From contig CM028914.1 in NCBI GenBank assembly GCA_016801845.1, positions 20,845,272-20,909,271 on the forward strand: a stretch of DNA of 64,000 nt, given 5' to 3'. Numbering within the stretch: position 1 is the stretch's first letter; every line of letters begins with the position of its first letter. This DNA is from Polydactylus sextarius (lineage: Eukaryota; Chordata; Actinopteri; Polynemidae). Of this stretch, positions 34,901 through 48,330 are shown one piece after another. The notes below the pieces were generated by a model. It was not told the origin of the DNA, searched no databases, and saw nothing but the letters and a program-made list of their open reading frames with translations. The position numbers were made by a program, and so were the translations under genes.

Positions 34901-36340
34901 AAACACTTGACAAAAGGGATGAAAGTTAAACCATCTCTGCAGCATTGCCAACATGTCAGTGACTCCTCAGTTTGTTGGTGAATGTCTCAATTTAATGATT
35001 AATAAAAGGCTCACTGCAATACTGTTGATGACATGAAACTGTAAAACTACTGTATATGTATGGAGGGGCAGGCAGAGGGGCATATTTTTTTGCCACTAGG
35101 CATTTTTGAAATGTGGTATGGTCTGTGCTGTCAGAATCTGATTGTGTAGGACTGCAGATCAATAGCCAGCTATTGGGTAGACAGTGGCGCTGTGCTGCAG
35201 TGCAATCGGGGGGTTTCCTCTGGGGAGGGATAGGTCACCAGAGGTGTGGAGCGCTGGGCTACTTGTGTTGTTTAAGATGGGAGTACAGGCGAGCGCTGTG
35301 TGTTTGTGTTGCAGCTGCTGATGCGTGAAATGGAACTCAGGTAGCTGGGTGGGCCTCAGGCCTTCACTGTATCTTCCGCCAAGTGATTACTTTACTCCAT
35401 TGATTTTTCTCCCTCCTCCACTGATCTGAGAAGATCACTGGAAAGAGAGGGAGGGAGAGAGAGAGAGGGAGAGAGGAACCATTGATTGACCTAGTACTGA
35501 GATTCGACGATTGACAGCAGAACCTTGAGTGGCAATGCTCCCCCTTAGCCCACTAATCTATGACTGAGATCCCCGGGACATTCAAGGTGTACTGTTTTAT
35601 AAATCCTTACAGATCGAGGCCAAATCCTTTCCTATCCAAACACGCTGAGGCATTGCTGACACACTGAGCACGCTGTTAACCATGTCTAACACATGCAGCC
35701 CTATTAGAAACATATTCTACTCCGTGTGCATTGGGTTCAACAGTGCATGTACCGTGTTTGTTCCTTTCATGGTCTTATCGGGGTTTGTTAACCTGGCCAG
35801 ACTGAGTAAATATATTCATGAGTTTTTAAATGGTTTATTTTTTTTCCACACGGCAGTGCATCTTTCAGATAGCATGGGAACTTTTACCTCCAAAGCAGAT
35901 ATAAAAAAGAAAAGAAACAAACCAAAAATACAACAACAAAACAAAAAAAAACTCATATCCAAAAGGTGGAGGAGTATGATCATAAGCTACCATGGCTTTG
36001 TATTGTACATGTAATAGCTAAGTGTCTATTATGAGATGATTGCATTTTACTTTTATTATCACTTTCAGCTCAGTCTGGAGGCGATTGTCTGCCAAGGCCG
36101 AGGCTGTGGCACGCTCTGAGGTGGAGTTAACTTAAGTGAGATGAGTCACAGAACCTCCTGTAGGAGCATCCAGCATCGTCGGCTGATAGCCTCAGCATGC
36201 AAATAACTTCATTTGTCTTGGAGTTGCATGAAATTCACGGATGAGTTCATACAGCACTCTGTAGAAGTTTATACAGGCAAGGAGCAGTCTGACAGAGTAT
36301 CTTCATTATTATCTTAACATGTAATAATATATTATATGTT
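31938..36340. other. Non-coding DNA with small repeats
   Basis: Contains a tail-like phrase aggtgtacctaataaa near 32770 that is common at the end of a vertebrate DNA-transposon repeat, an (ATT)n run at 32859-32884 and another at 34092-34113. No supported gene. Confidence 0.4.
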
Positions 36341-36364
36341 ATTATATATATATATATATATATG
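36341..36364 (+). repeat. (AT)n microsatellite
   Basis: Uninterrupted TA steps within an AT-rich stretch. Confidence 0.9.
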
Positions 36365-39300
36365 AATTGTTATTGATAACATTATTGTTACTGATAATTT
36401 CAATTAAAAGACAAAAACAATGATGGATAGATCTAAAGTATGGTTTATGAAAAGTGACTGAGAGCAGTCTACTGCACATACTGAACAGTGTATACATTAT
36501 CCTCCTGTAGTAAATACTCACACCTACATGTGAGTTAATCCGTGGCTGGAAATAATCTCCAACAAATGCACTATTTACTCCTGGTTTCGTGATGTTTTCC
36601 TAAAGCAACTAGTTTTTAGCAGTTATCTAACCATTTCTGAATAAAAGTACAAGCCTGAAACCTGTTTTTAACAGTTTTTAACAACAACCAAAACTGGAAA
36701 GAAGAATAACTGAGGGACAGGAGATGTAGAGTTAGTTATGGGATTTGTTGTCAGTAACAAAAATATAGACTATTTAATATTTTTCTCATGTTTTCTCAAA
36801 CATGAGGAAACAGTCATTTTAGTGAGTGATGATTCCCTTTCCAGCTCAGCTCAAACTTCATGGATTTCCTACGAAAAATTGTATTAGTTTAAATTTTTTA
36901 AAGTTTGGTCCTTGGAGCTACTGTAACGCCTGCATGTGTGTTCCAACTACTTCACTGAACTGCAGCTTGCACCAGTGAGTGTGGTGTGTCAACACCATCT
37001 GCCACACTGATATCTGTTTAGTGCTGTCTTCAGCATTGAGTTTGTCTTTGATAATACGCCATTAATATGATGATGACCAGGCATACAGTGTAAAACAGTT
37101 GTTGCTTTGTTCAGAGAGGGAGACAGAGACAGAGGGAACTACCTTCACTTTGGACAGTGAAGTGACAGGTTGATGTTAATATGATGTCTGTATTGACTGT
37201 ACTGGAAACACTTACACTTGAACAATAGGTGAGACGTCCAAACTGTAGATGACCCCAACCGTAACCTGTAAATAGCGAAATGACAAATTCATATAATGTT
37301 TTTCTAGTCTTCAAGAAAACTTAAAGTTAGGAATAAAACCAGCAACCTTCTGATCAGTTGATCTGCTCCACCTCTACAGCCACCACCAGTAAAAATTTTA
37401 CTCACAACATAAGAGTCACATTAGAACTGTTGGAGAACACCACCTAGAGCCACAATGACAAGCACAGAGACTCTTCTGTGCAGTCTGAACATGGGTACAC
37501 TTTTGTTTTCTCTTCATCAATAAAAGACTCAGACATCACCAGGGAGCAGGCACTGAAGGCAGCAGCAGAGGAAGCTGACATGTTTCTCTGTGCTGAAGCT
37601 CTGCTTTTGGTTTATGGAGCCTCCAAACCTCACTTGCTCAGCACAGTGGACCCTAAAGTGCATCTGAACTCCATCAAAGTCCATGTTCCAGCGATACGTT
37701 TGTTCAGGGATTTCAAGTGAAAAAAATGAACCTGGTAACATGGAGCTGAAATGAGAACCATGTGAAGTCTCTACTGTGTAATCTCTGACAAAATAGTTGT
37801 CATCAGTCATTAGTCAAACTCATCAGTGTTTTACCATTTTTGCAACCACACCTGTTATATTGATATACATAATATATCAAATCTACAAATTACTTTGTCT
37901 TACATTAAAAAACTGACACAGCTGTTGTCAAATATGTCTACACAAACCACCTTCATGCTAATAAATTAATATATGCTATGCTATTAATTATAGATATATA
38001 AAAACTCAAATAAAATAAAATAATTGAATATGTTCTATTATTCCTTAATGTATTTGCAAACATGAAACTTTCCACTGGCTGTGGATCACATCAGAAGGTA
38101 TTAGTTTGTTTCCTATCTGATTCCCACTGAGCCTGTTTTTCATTGTATTCAGAAAAATCAATCAAAATCAATCAAGTCAAGCTCTAGTTTGGTTTGTTTT
38201 ATTCTAACTGAAGTCATTTTGTGCATCGAGTCTAACATCTAAGACTTAATCTTGGTTTGTTAACTCAGTGCACATATTTTACTTTTGCAATTTCAAACTT
38301 TTCTAAACTATTTTATAATATTTACCATACAATTTTAAAAAATCCGCCCAGAACCATCTGAATTTGAGACTCACTTCCTGATGCTACTAACTGATGGTGT
38401 CAGAAAGAAGTTCAGAAAATCTTGAGATTGTGAGATTATGTATCTGCACTGAGCTAAAAAAGAAGACAAAGATTAATTGCTTGTCCAGCTGTGACACAGG
38501 GTGACATCATCTCAGATGCAACAAACCAAACAACACTGGACTTGCAAATTTTCTGAATCCAATGAAAAACTGCCTCAGCAGGACACACACATGAAGATCT
38601 TCATGTCGACATATAACAACATTGCCAGTGTAGTGTCAACAAGTAATGAACAAAAAAACAAAACCTGTGTTGTAATAAACCACAATTCACCATTAAACCA
38701 TGAATGAGTGAGTAAGTGTGTACATGTGGGACTTTGTGGGTTTGTTGTTAACACCTTGGGAGTCGTTGAGGTCACGTGTGAGTCGTTGACTGGTTTGGTC
38801 GTCATGTGAGTCGTTAAAGTCACATGAGTCGTGGTGTGAATGGGTGTTGTGCTGCTGCCTGGAGAGGGACCTCAGGACTGCATTACATGGCTAATAAAGG
38901 CTGAGTTAAGTGGTGTTGTAGACCACCTCCTCTGTCCTCAGATGAGTGTCCCCTGTCCTTCAGACGCAGTTGCAGCGCTGACACCCAGTGTGACCTTAAG
39001 AGGTGACTGAGAATATTCACAGATTTATGCAAAATCTCAATCTGCACCATGACTAGTGAACTTGCCAGTCTGATAAATATACTGGAAGCACAATATCTAT
39101 ACCTCAAATGTAGTGGAGTAGAAGTATTTAATAGCATAAAATGGTACTTGATGGTACTAAATGTAGCTATATTAAGTTACTCCCTGTCACTGGGGCCAAG
39201 CACTTGAGCAGGACATGTGGCTGCAGTGGGGGCTTTAACATGTGATACAAGAGCTGTAACCTTCCTCTAACAGAGCAGTCACTTTGTGTACAAGGTCATC

Positions 39301-42080
39301 CTGACACCTCATAGATGTCTATGGATCTCCACTGACAGAGTGATGGGATCCTGAGGAGAGACGTAAAAGATTAAATCACAGGAGAATGCGACACACACAT
39401 CAAACAACAGTCACTTCTGTGTGTAAAATGATTGAGCAGCTGAAGTTTTTATCCTGTGAGAGGAGCAGATCTTTGTCCGTGCAGTTGACAGGGAAGGTCA
39501 AACACAGCAGTGTTACTGGAGCATCATTAGGCGAGGAAACCATGTAAAGGCCACCGTCGTAATTAAGACCTGAGACCTGCACTTAACATTGGCACACTCT
39601 GGGTCTGGAGAGTGATAAGTGCTTGATCCTGATCAATAAGATGCACAGCCCCGTTGCCACTTGCAAAATCAATATTGTTTTATTTGCTGTTACAATAGGC
39701 TTGTCTGGTTGCAAATGAGCTCTGAGCTGCAGAGTTACTTTGGAAGTGGAGACCTTCCCCCAGACTTCTGACCCAGTCCACCTTAATGAAAAGGCCAATA
39801 AGCGGCTGCACTGGTGACCTCAGCAGACATCTGCCTGAGGGAACCCTGCAGGACAAATCCCCAAAGGTGGGTGTCATTATCTTTATATATACACAGTCAA
39901 ATCTACATGCAACATCCTCAAATCGACCATTTGCTCCAGTATATGAGTCCATTAGGGTGGTGTTTAGCAACTGCAGGGCGCAGCTGGAGTAATGGCTGCA
40001 ATGGGACGTTATCTTTTTATAATGTCAGGGTGGAAAACAGTGTCACCTCGTAGCATTAGGACTAACTGCAGCGATTAAGGTCTCGCCAACGTTAATTCCT
40101 TTTGACACCGCACAGTCTTCAATATAATGGAGCACATTGTAGCCATTAATCCTCCTCATATGTTCTATAGATACAGAGGTGGGATGAGTTAATCTGGATT
40201 TAGCAAACACGAGTCCTAGCATTGAATCTAATTGTCATGACGAGCAAAGATGGGGACTGGAACAATGATTTATAAGATAGGAATCGGCCAAGTTATTGAT
40301 GGTGCTGGGCAGTTAGAGAAAAGGGTCTGGATGAGAAGGTCATTCATACACTCAACAAATCTATTCATTCAGAGAAAATGTACTGTGTCCTTCCACCAGG
40401 CGAATCATAGATCATGCTAATGTACTGGCAGATTTCACCCTCACATCTTTACTTGCTTTCCACTGTGTGTAATTTGGGCTGATATCAGACTCATCAGCTC
40501 CCACTGTCACACTTGGGGCTTTGTTTTTGTCCTTTCGTTGTCAGGAAGCGCCAATAAAGGAGAGGAACTGGTGGCTGCTTGTTTTGTGGGGACATCACAA
40601 CATTTTTTTACTAACAAGTGAAAAAATCTTTTTACTAAAAACCAGCACATGTACCTATTTGACCAAATAGAAGAAATTCAGGTATATATTTAGGTGTATA
40701 TATTTTTTTAATTAGGTATGCATCCAATGCTTTGAGTAGACATGTTTGGTTCTTACTGAAAATGTTTAAAGGTTAATGCTGTCAGTGTGGTCAGTTGAAA
40801 ACCTGTTTGGATGCTGAAAATATATTACATGATATCATGCAGCAAGATTTTTAGAATGTTGAAATCACTTTATCATGACAGAAGATGTGGGGGAGTGGAG
40901 GTGCTAACACTAGGCATAGATCTAACCCACCTAACTGTCATGCTACATAGTGTTTTTTCTTGGACTCTTTGTTAACTGGACAACATCAGCCTTTGGAGAA
41001 CCAGAGAATGTTTCTTGAAATCTACATGGGCCAGTTATCAATCGTGTATCATTGTTGTACCATGTAGTGCAAGTGTTGACAGGGTTCAGAGGTTACACAG
41101 GGCTATCATATGCTCCAGTTACAACTGCACCATGGGAATTGAAAGTGTTTCTTCCAGCAACACCATCCCTCAAATATCAATCAAATATTATTAAGATAAA
41201 AAGCCCATCCAGAAACATATACAATTCAAATACTATTGTATTCCAAAAAATTTAAATTTAAAACATGCCAAAGATAAACACAAATTTATTATTTAATAAT
41301 TCTACTAATTAAAACATATTTTTTACATGTATTGGCACTGTATTATTGTTTAGCAACTTTATTGCCATTCCATTATATGTACACTTCACATGTAGTATCT
41401 GTAATATCCGAGTGACGACGATGTCAGCTGTTATCTCTTGTATCGCACAGGTGTCGGCCCTCCATGTTTGTCACGTTCACCTTGCACTGACCTCACCATG
41501 CAAACTATTCCAGGAAAAGGACAAACAGGAGACAGACTGCAGCTCGGCTCTGACTGCAGCTCCTCCTCCAGCACCATCATCCGCCTGTCACTGCGGGGCC
41601 TCGTGGATTCTCCATTATCACCAACATTCATACAATCAAATCAATAATACTGCACTTAAGCCTTGTTCACTCCTTACAGGTTCAAACCGTCCCTGCTCTA
41701 TATACTCACAGTCTCCACCAACTTCATTACAGCGCCGTGCCAGAATATATTTGCCGCCCCTGCTGTAAGGCTTTCCTTCCACATGCCATAATTCACCCCA
41801 GTTTCACCTATTGGGCGCCATTTTGTCTCAGCCAAACAGCAGTGCTAATAAGGCTCCATAGCTCTCTGTGATTATTATCAGTGACAGGCGCGGTCAGGGA
41901 CCAGCAGCTCTCTACTGCCCCCCCTGTACTTCAGATGCTGTAACCCACTTGCCCCTACGGCTCTGACTGACTCACCCTCTTGCCCCTCTGACACACCAGT
42001 ACGCTGCATGAACTTGTGGTGGCACAGAGGGGGGGTGCAGAGGTTGGCTGCTGCCCGTACCCACAGCACCGCCTGCCGCA
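36365..42080. other. Non-coding DNA, no supported gene
   Basis: Frames such as 37478-37810 on both strands are open but lack splice context and recognisable motifs. A short internal repeat of gtgagtcgtt occurs at 38766-38850. The 39800-40240 part looks unique and rich in TAAT cores. Confidence 0.35.
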
Positions 42081-42082
42081 GC

Positions 42083-42128
42083 CGGGCAGCCAGGCAGTCA
42101 AGCAGTCAAGCAGCCAGGCAGCCAGGCC
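42083..42128 (+). repeat. Short tandem repeat, 8-9 bp unit (GCAGCCAG / GCAGTCAA)
   Basis: Six imperfect copies of a GCAGYCAR unit in a row. Confidence 0.75.
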
Positions 42129-43115
42129 TTCCACGGCCCTGAGGCCATTCTGTCTGTTCAGCATCTCCCTTTAACCTTCATCTAGGAAACAATAAAACAA
42201 GAACAGAGAGGAGGAGAAGGAGGAGGAGGGAAAGACAGGGTGTGAATTTGTGTGTGTGTGTTCGTGCTCAGAGTATCTGTGTGGGGGGAGATAGAGAGAG
42301 ATGCTGTGGACATTTGACACATCTCCTTAAGCCAATGTCTACTTTATTATCTTTGGCAGTCCTTATTGGTTGCACTAATCAAGTGGAAGGCAGTAGCACT
42401 GTGTCGGGGGCTAACACACTGCGTGTGACAAATATATTATTAACTGGAGGGAGACGGGCGACCTTGGCCGTGTCACCTGAGGACCCCGCCGGCACTCGCT
42501 CTGCCAGCAGGAAACGACCTTCATATTAAATCCCTGCAGAGGTCAATAAACTAAATAATTCACAAAGGTTATATGCTTTGCAATGAAATCTGCTAAAAGA
42601 GTGAGAGATAGGGAGAGTGAAAAAGAGGAGAGATGGCAAATCTTTTAACTTGTAAGCAGCAAATCGAGGACTGGTGTCCTTGTCAGCATGTAGTCTCTTT
42701 ATCATTGGGGGGCGTTTATATGAGCGTGTCAGAGGACGATGTAAATCCTGAATCTCTCTCTATTTCCTCACTGCTGTCACTCTTCAATCGATCCGTCATT
42801 CTGTGGCAGTGGGAGAGGTGGTGGGGGTTGGCCAGGAGGGAGGGAGTGAGGGAAGGGAGTGGAGGGGGGGTCAGTGTTCTCTAATAACACAATAGCCTTT
42901 TTTAACATAACAGCACACACAGCTCTATTTATAACCACAATGACAACCTGTAGTCGATCAACCCATCGCTTTAACTGTGCTTAACGAAACCTTCAGGGAA
43001 AACTGCTTTGTTTCACCAGTGAATCTTATTTCCCGCTGAATAAACGTCTCATGCAGCAGCACACGTCTGCTCCGTACCCCGTCACTGCTTCTGCCTTGGT
43101 GTGGGCGACAGCTGC
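42129..43115. other. Non-coding DNA with purine-rich tract
   Basis: No supported gene. 42300-42550 is a mixed-composition, unique-looking stretch. Purine-rich runs lie at 42600-42640 and 42810-42870. Confidence 0.35.
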
Positions 43116-43124
43116 GTCCACAGG

Positions 43125-43800
43125 CGCTATGTTTTCAGGCTGTCTGTCTGTCCGTCCTATTCTCCTCACCGCAATATCTCAGGACCGCCTGCGGGGAATC
43201 TCTTCAAATTTGGCTCAAGTGTTCACTTGGGCTCAAGAATGAACTGATTAGATTTTAGAGGTTATAGGTCAAACATAAAGGTCACTGTGACTGTAACATT
43301 CATGCTATTCTTGTGAATTCAATACATCAGGGACGCCTGGAGGGAATCTCCTCAAATTTACCTCAAACGGACTTGGACTCAGAATGAATGGATTAGATTT
43401 TAGTGGTCAAAGGTCAAAGGTGAAGGTCACTGTGACCTCATGTCTGTCCCAGACTTGTGAAAGCAACATATCAACAACGTCAGGAGGGAATTTCATTACA
43501 TCTAGCAGAAAGGATCAAGTGGACACAAGGATTTTGTTGCTAAAGGACAAAGGTCAGGGTCACTGTGGCCTCACAAAACATGTTTTTGAACTCAACTCAA
43601 GAATTCAAATGCTGTTTATAACAACATTTCACATAAATGTCTAAAAGGAGTAGCATGATTAAGTGGTGACATTTTATATCCAAGAGGTCAAAGATGAACA
43701 TCACAGTGACATCATAATGATCTACCGAAAGCCTTGTTTGGCTATAATTCATACACCATAACTCATAAAAAGGAGAGGACACTGGTCTGTGGTGTCCTCC
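43125..43800 (+). repeat. Tandem-like repeat block, about 145 bp unit, AGGTCA-rich (copy 1)
   Basis: Three diverged units begin near 43171, 43320 and 43463. Each runs atctcaggA-type, gGAGGGAATctC, TCAAATTT, CACTTGG, GATTAGATTTT, GGTCAAAGGTCA and CACTGTGACCTCA in the same order. The same order recurs at 45135-45620. Confidence 0.8.
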
Positions 43801-43849
43801 TGAAAATTGTGTACAAACCTCAAATCAGAAAAAGTTGCAACAGTAAATC

Positions 43850-44420
43850 TAAAACTGAATACAGTGATGTGAGTATTTCTTTTTGACCTGCAGTTCACTG
43901 AAAATAAAACAGCACAGAACTTGTTCAAAAAATTTCAAAGACATTTAAAAAGAGTTTTAGGGGCTGGAAACACAAATTGAGTCAGTGTTTCAGGTGTAAT
44001 TTTGTTTAATCCTGGAGTTGTGTAACAATGCTGCACCACACATTCTCTACTGAGACAGATCAGGGCTGTTGGCAGGACAGTCCACACTCTTAGCCTTTCT
44101 GTGGCCTTCTTCCACAGTCATGTCTTGGTAATGTGCAGTCTGTGGTTTTCATTGTCTTGTTGAAATATGCATGAATGTTCCTGGAAGAGAAGTCATGTTG
44201 AAGACAACATATGTTGATTCCAAAATGTTTATATTACTGTTGCTCCTGGAAGCTGCTCTTGTAGCAGATTGGGATACAATCACCTATTTCACATCACACT
44301 ACTGATTTCACCTCTTTAACAGCCATATCTGATTCTGTTTGTTTTCATTTATTTTTTTGCAAATAAAGTTGACAGGAGAAAACATTCAATATCTTGTCTT
44401 CATTTTTTCTGCAACGCGAT
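43850..44420 (+). mobile_element. Probable non-autonomous transposon remnant
   Basis: Sequence with the phrases gttgcaacag (left end), tggccttcttccacagtcatg, ttgtcttgttgaaatatgcatgaatg, gcaaataaagttgacagg and caatatcttgtctt is reminiscent of a widespread fish DNA-transposon-derived repeat. No coding capacity remains. Family not named with certainty. Confidence 0.45.
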
Positions 44421-45134
44421 GCCACTCAAAATAAATTTAAGGTTAGAGTCACTGTTTTCCTTTTAAATTTGCATTTACAGATGTCCTTTTCTACACCGAG
44501 GTTGTAGAACCTCTGTGTTGCTGAATAGTAGGGACTTCCTTTTTGACATAAAATACACATTTTATTAAATTTCTTCAGTCTTCACTACTTATATTATACA
44601 ATTCTGGATGTAAACTGTAACGTGGCTGGTTGGCAGAGATGAGCAACCGTGAGGTAATAATTCCACACGAACATTTCAAAATGATGGATGCCTCCTGTTT
44701 GTGATAGTTCACACAGAGGGCTATTCTTGTGGGCAGGAGGCCGACCCAGCACAGCTAAAGGTCAGGGTTAGAAAAAGAAACGTCTGTCTCTGCATCACTG
44801 CCAGGCCGGGACAACAGCGAGGGTGTCAATAATTTAATTTGTGATACAGTCATTGGTGTCGGTTTCACGTGTCAGGAGATATGTTAAAACAGGCCTCATA
44901 CAATACATGGTGTGTCCATAAGAAGAAACTACACATCATTGAGTCTTACTCAGTTTTAGTAATTGTCCTGTTTTCCAAAGCAAAAATGGACTTGTTTTAA
45001 ACCATTCTCGCGTTCTCCGATACTTGACACTAGTGATCAAAGGTAACTACACTGGAAAGAAATAAAATAAGATACAAGAACAAGTTTGAACTAGTTATGC
45101 TGCTGCCACAGCAACAGCTATGTACAAAGGTGTT

Positions 45135-45620
45135 GTTTTTCCAGGTTATGTGTCTGTCCATCTCTTTCTCCTGAACACGTCATCTCAGGAACACTTATGA
45201 GGAATTTGACACAAACACTCACTTGGAATGAACCAATTAGATTGTGGTGGTCAAAGGTCAAAGGTCAAAAGTCAAAGGTCAAAGGTCAAAGGTGAACGTC
45301 ACTGTGACCTCACATCCGGGCCACACAATATCTCAGGAACACCATGAGGCAATTGCAACAGTGTCCATCTGAAACAAACATCTGCTCTGACTCAAAGATC
45401 AACTGATTTGAATTTTGTGGTCAAAAGTCAAAGGTCAGGGTCAAAGGTCGGGGTCACTGTGGCCTCACAAAACACATTTTTGGCCAAAATTCACCATCAA
45501 AATAGTGAAATAATGACAGTTTATAAAGAAAAAATCAAAGGTCAACTTCACTGTGACAACTTCTGTGTATGAAGTTCAAAGAAAGACTTTTCAAATGCTA
45601 CAACTCAGAAACAGAAGAAG
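45135..45620 (+). repeat. Tandem-like repeat block, AGGTCA-rich (copy 2)
   Basis: Two units of the family at 43125-43800. At 45249-45291 the half-site expands to a run of six tcaaaggt-type steps. A later unit ends with tcaaaggtcagggtcaaaggtc and CACTGTGGCCTCACAAAACA, exactly as in copy 1 near 43558. Confidence 0.8.
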
Positions 45621-47862
45621 AGACAATGGTTAGTGTCCATCTCCAGGCTGTGATGACTGTACAGATCATGTGTGAAATGTCCATGTTTTAGAATTTACAG
45701 CTTCTTTGTAGCAGCATCCATATTTTAAGCATCGTCTGTTGTCATGGAGAGTAGTTTTCGCCCTGACAGAATCAGCTTTATTGGCTGAGCGTGCGAACAA
45801 GTGAACAAGAGAAGAGCCTGACTTGTACATGAAGAGCAACAAGCTTAACAAGGTCAAGTCAAATCAATATTATTCATTCTCAATGGAAGTAATTCACTGG
45901 AATCATACATGTCAGTATAATGAGAACTTGAGACATGAATAACTTGTATGAAATCCCTTCACACTATTCACGGCATACAGTTTATTGTGAGTGTGGGCAG
46001 ATTACAGTGGCTATGTGCAGAGGCTCCAAGGTTACACTGTATCTGATGTGCAGCTCCCCAGAAATGTGAGTCCATGTCAGGGAAACAGAGATATCACACA
46101 GGGACAGCAACACTGTTGCAACACTGATTGGCTACTTGTCTATTTCCATTAATCTCTGAGAGAACAAGTTAAGCACAAGTTAACAACAGACATTTTTCAC
46201 AGCTGAATGTAAACCTTTTGCATTTTCCACATCTCCATCTCTGTATGAATGAATGAACACAAACACAATGATTGCACAGATTTTATGACAATTTATTAAT
46301 TGTCAAACATCTACACAAAACCACAACGTCACATTGGCACTAGAGGAAAAATCATGAACACAAAATTCATTAGAATGTTTATGAGGGAACCATGTCTGTT
46401 CTGTGCCAGTCCCACTGCTGGATATTATAAGATATTTATAAGGATTTCATATCGCGCTGAGGGCAGTAGAGGAAAAGTCAGAAGACCATCAGTGTCATGA
46501 GGATTCATCCTCATAGTGCCCTGAATGGCTGCTAAAAGCTGAAAAAGCTGTTAAAATCCAGTTTGTGGAGGCATAGATAAGAAGTTGTCGACTTGTGAAT
46601 GGTGGGAGTGTGGCACAGTGTAATTTAAATTTAAGACTAGAGTTGAGACACATAATGACAGAGGCACATTTACTATTTTTTACTTTTTACTGAGTATTGG
46701 TGAACATCTGGTTCTAACAAATCTGCTTTACTTACATCACATGATGATGATTCATGTGTATCATATGCACATTAAAATAGTTATTATTGTGGACAAGCAA
46801 GGGCCCATACGTAAACAGCTGATAGTCATCAGCATACAACTGAAAACAAATACAGATACAAAAATACAGATTATGACGCTTTGAAAAAAGTACATAATGC
46901 TGTTGAGCAGCAATATCTATCTATCTGTCCATCTCTGGCAGGTTTTATCACATGACACAGATAAGCTGAGGTAAGGTATGCTAATGTTCTTTCATGATCC
47001 AGAGATTACCCTTTCAATGATTTGTTCACCTCAGTTAACCTCACATGCTATAGTAAATCTTCTTGTACTGTATATCCTGTGGATTTGGCCCCAATCTAGT
47101 TATTCAGCTGCTCGAGGAAACAAACAAAATAAAATGAAACAAAACTCTCTTGCAATTGTTGATATTTGTTTGAGTTGTTGAGTTTTCAACCTATCTGTCA
47201 GCATTACTCAGACAGGTCACATCACTGGAAAACAAACTCAGTGGTACAGATTCATCATTAAGGAATATAATCTTTAAAATGCACACTTTGCTTTAAAAGT
47301 CAAAGTATCGGTGGATTCAGACAATGAGGTGCATGCACGAGCATTTTCGAGGATGATATTAGACAGCAACATGCTTAATGTTTTTGAGTCAGCTGTCGGA
47401 GAGAGAGAATCTTCCGAAATCCCCTGCTGTGATGAAATATGGAAACAAAAATACTAAAATCCCAAAAATCTCTCATCGTATCTTACATGATAATGATGAT
47501 AGGGCTAACAGGATGGGTAACATGTCAGGATTGCCGAGCAAAGACGCTGTGTTCACTGCTGCAACATAAACTTGACTTCTCTTTGGGGGGAGGAAAGTAT
47601 GTATCTATCAAACACAAATACACTAAACTGTCTCATCAAATCATAAACTGATGAGACAATATAACCTTTTATTTTACCACAGCAACTCTGACTTCAGACA
47701 ATCAAACTTCCTGTGAGTGTTTCAACATAGTGGTGTAAAGCAAAAATACTCTTGGTCGTTTTAATACAAGCCCTCAGTATGTGGAGAAGTTGTTCTTACA
47801 TGGAACAAAAAGGTTTTAGAGTAAACTGAGTTAATATTGGAGCAAAATATTTAAAAACTAAA
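45621..47862. other. Non-coding DNA, no supported gene
   Basis: AT-rich sequence with short open frames only; nothing recognised. Confidence 0.4.
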
Positions 47863-48330
47863 ATGTCTGACGAGGAAAAGGAAAGGAAAACTAGGGAAAC
47901 TTTTGTTTTCAAAACTTAGGCGGAGATATACACAAACATGAAGTTAGAACTCAAGAACAAGTTAATGGACTTCAGACAAATATTCACCAGCTTCAAGACA
48001 GAGACATATCAAAAATGATGTCAGGGATATCTGCAACCACGGCACAAGGATAACCCAAGTAGAGTAGCATGTGGAAGAAACAGAGGCAGTTAACATTGAA
48101 CTGAGGGACACGCTGCTTTACTCTGTGAAGCAACAGAGGCTCTTCAGGCCAAAGTAACAAGCCTAGAGGGAAGATCACACTAAAACAACATCCACATATA
48201 CAGCATGAAGGAAGACACAGAGGGAAGCTCAATGCTAACGTTCATTGACAATGTTTAGAAGACGAAGCTGAGACTCAACAGGAAGACAAATCCACAGCGA
48301 TCCATGATTGTACATTGTGGATGAGCTTAA
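47863..48330 (+). mobile_element. L1-type LINE ORF1 remnant
   Basis: A damaged frame reads ATEALQAKVTSLEGRS, then NNIHIYSMKEDTEGSS, TFIDNV and NPQRSMIVHC. This is the order found in L1/Tx1-type ORF1 proteins (end of the coiled coil with LE.RSRRNNI.I.G..E..EG, then the RRM part and PRS.IV.F). Stops occur at the SH-NN junction and after DNV, so it is a dead copy. ORF2 is not seen next to it. Confidence 0.75.

Noticed and set aside
37478..37810. Opposed open frames of 80 and 93 codons
   Set aside because: They looked protein-like, but no splice sites, motif or family could be assigned and both strands are equally open.
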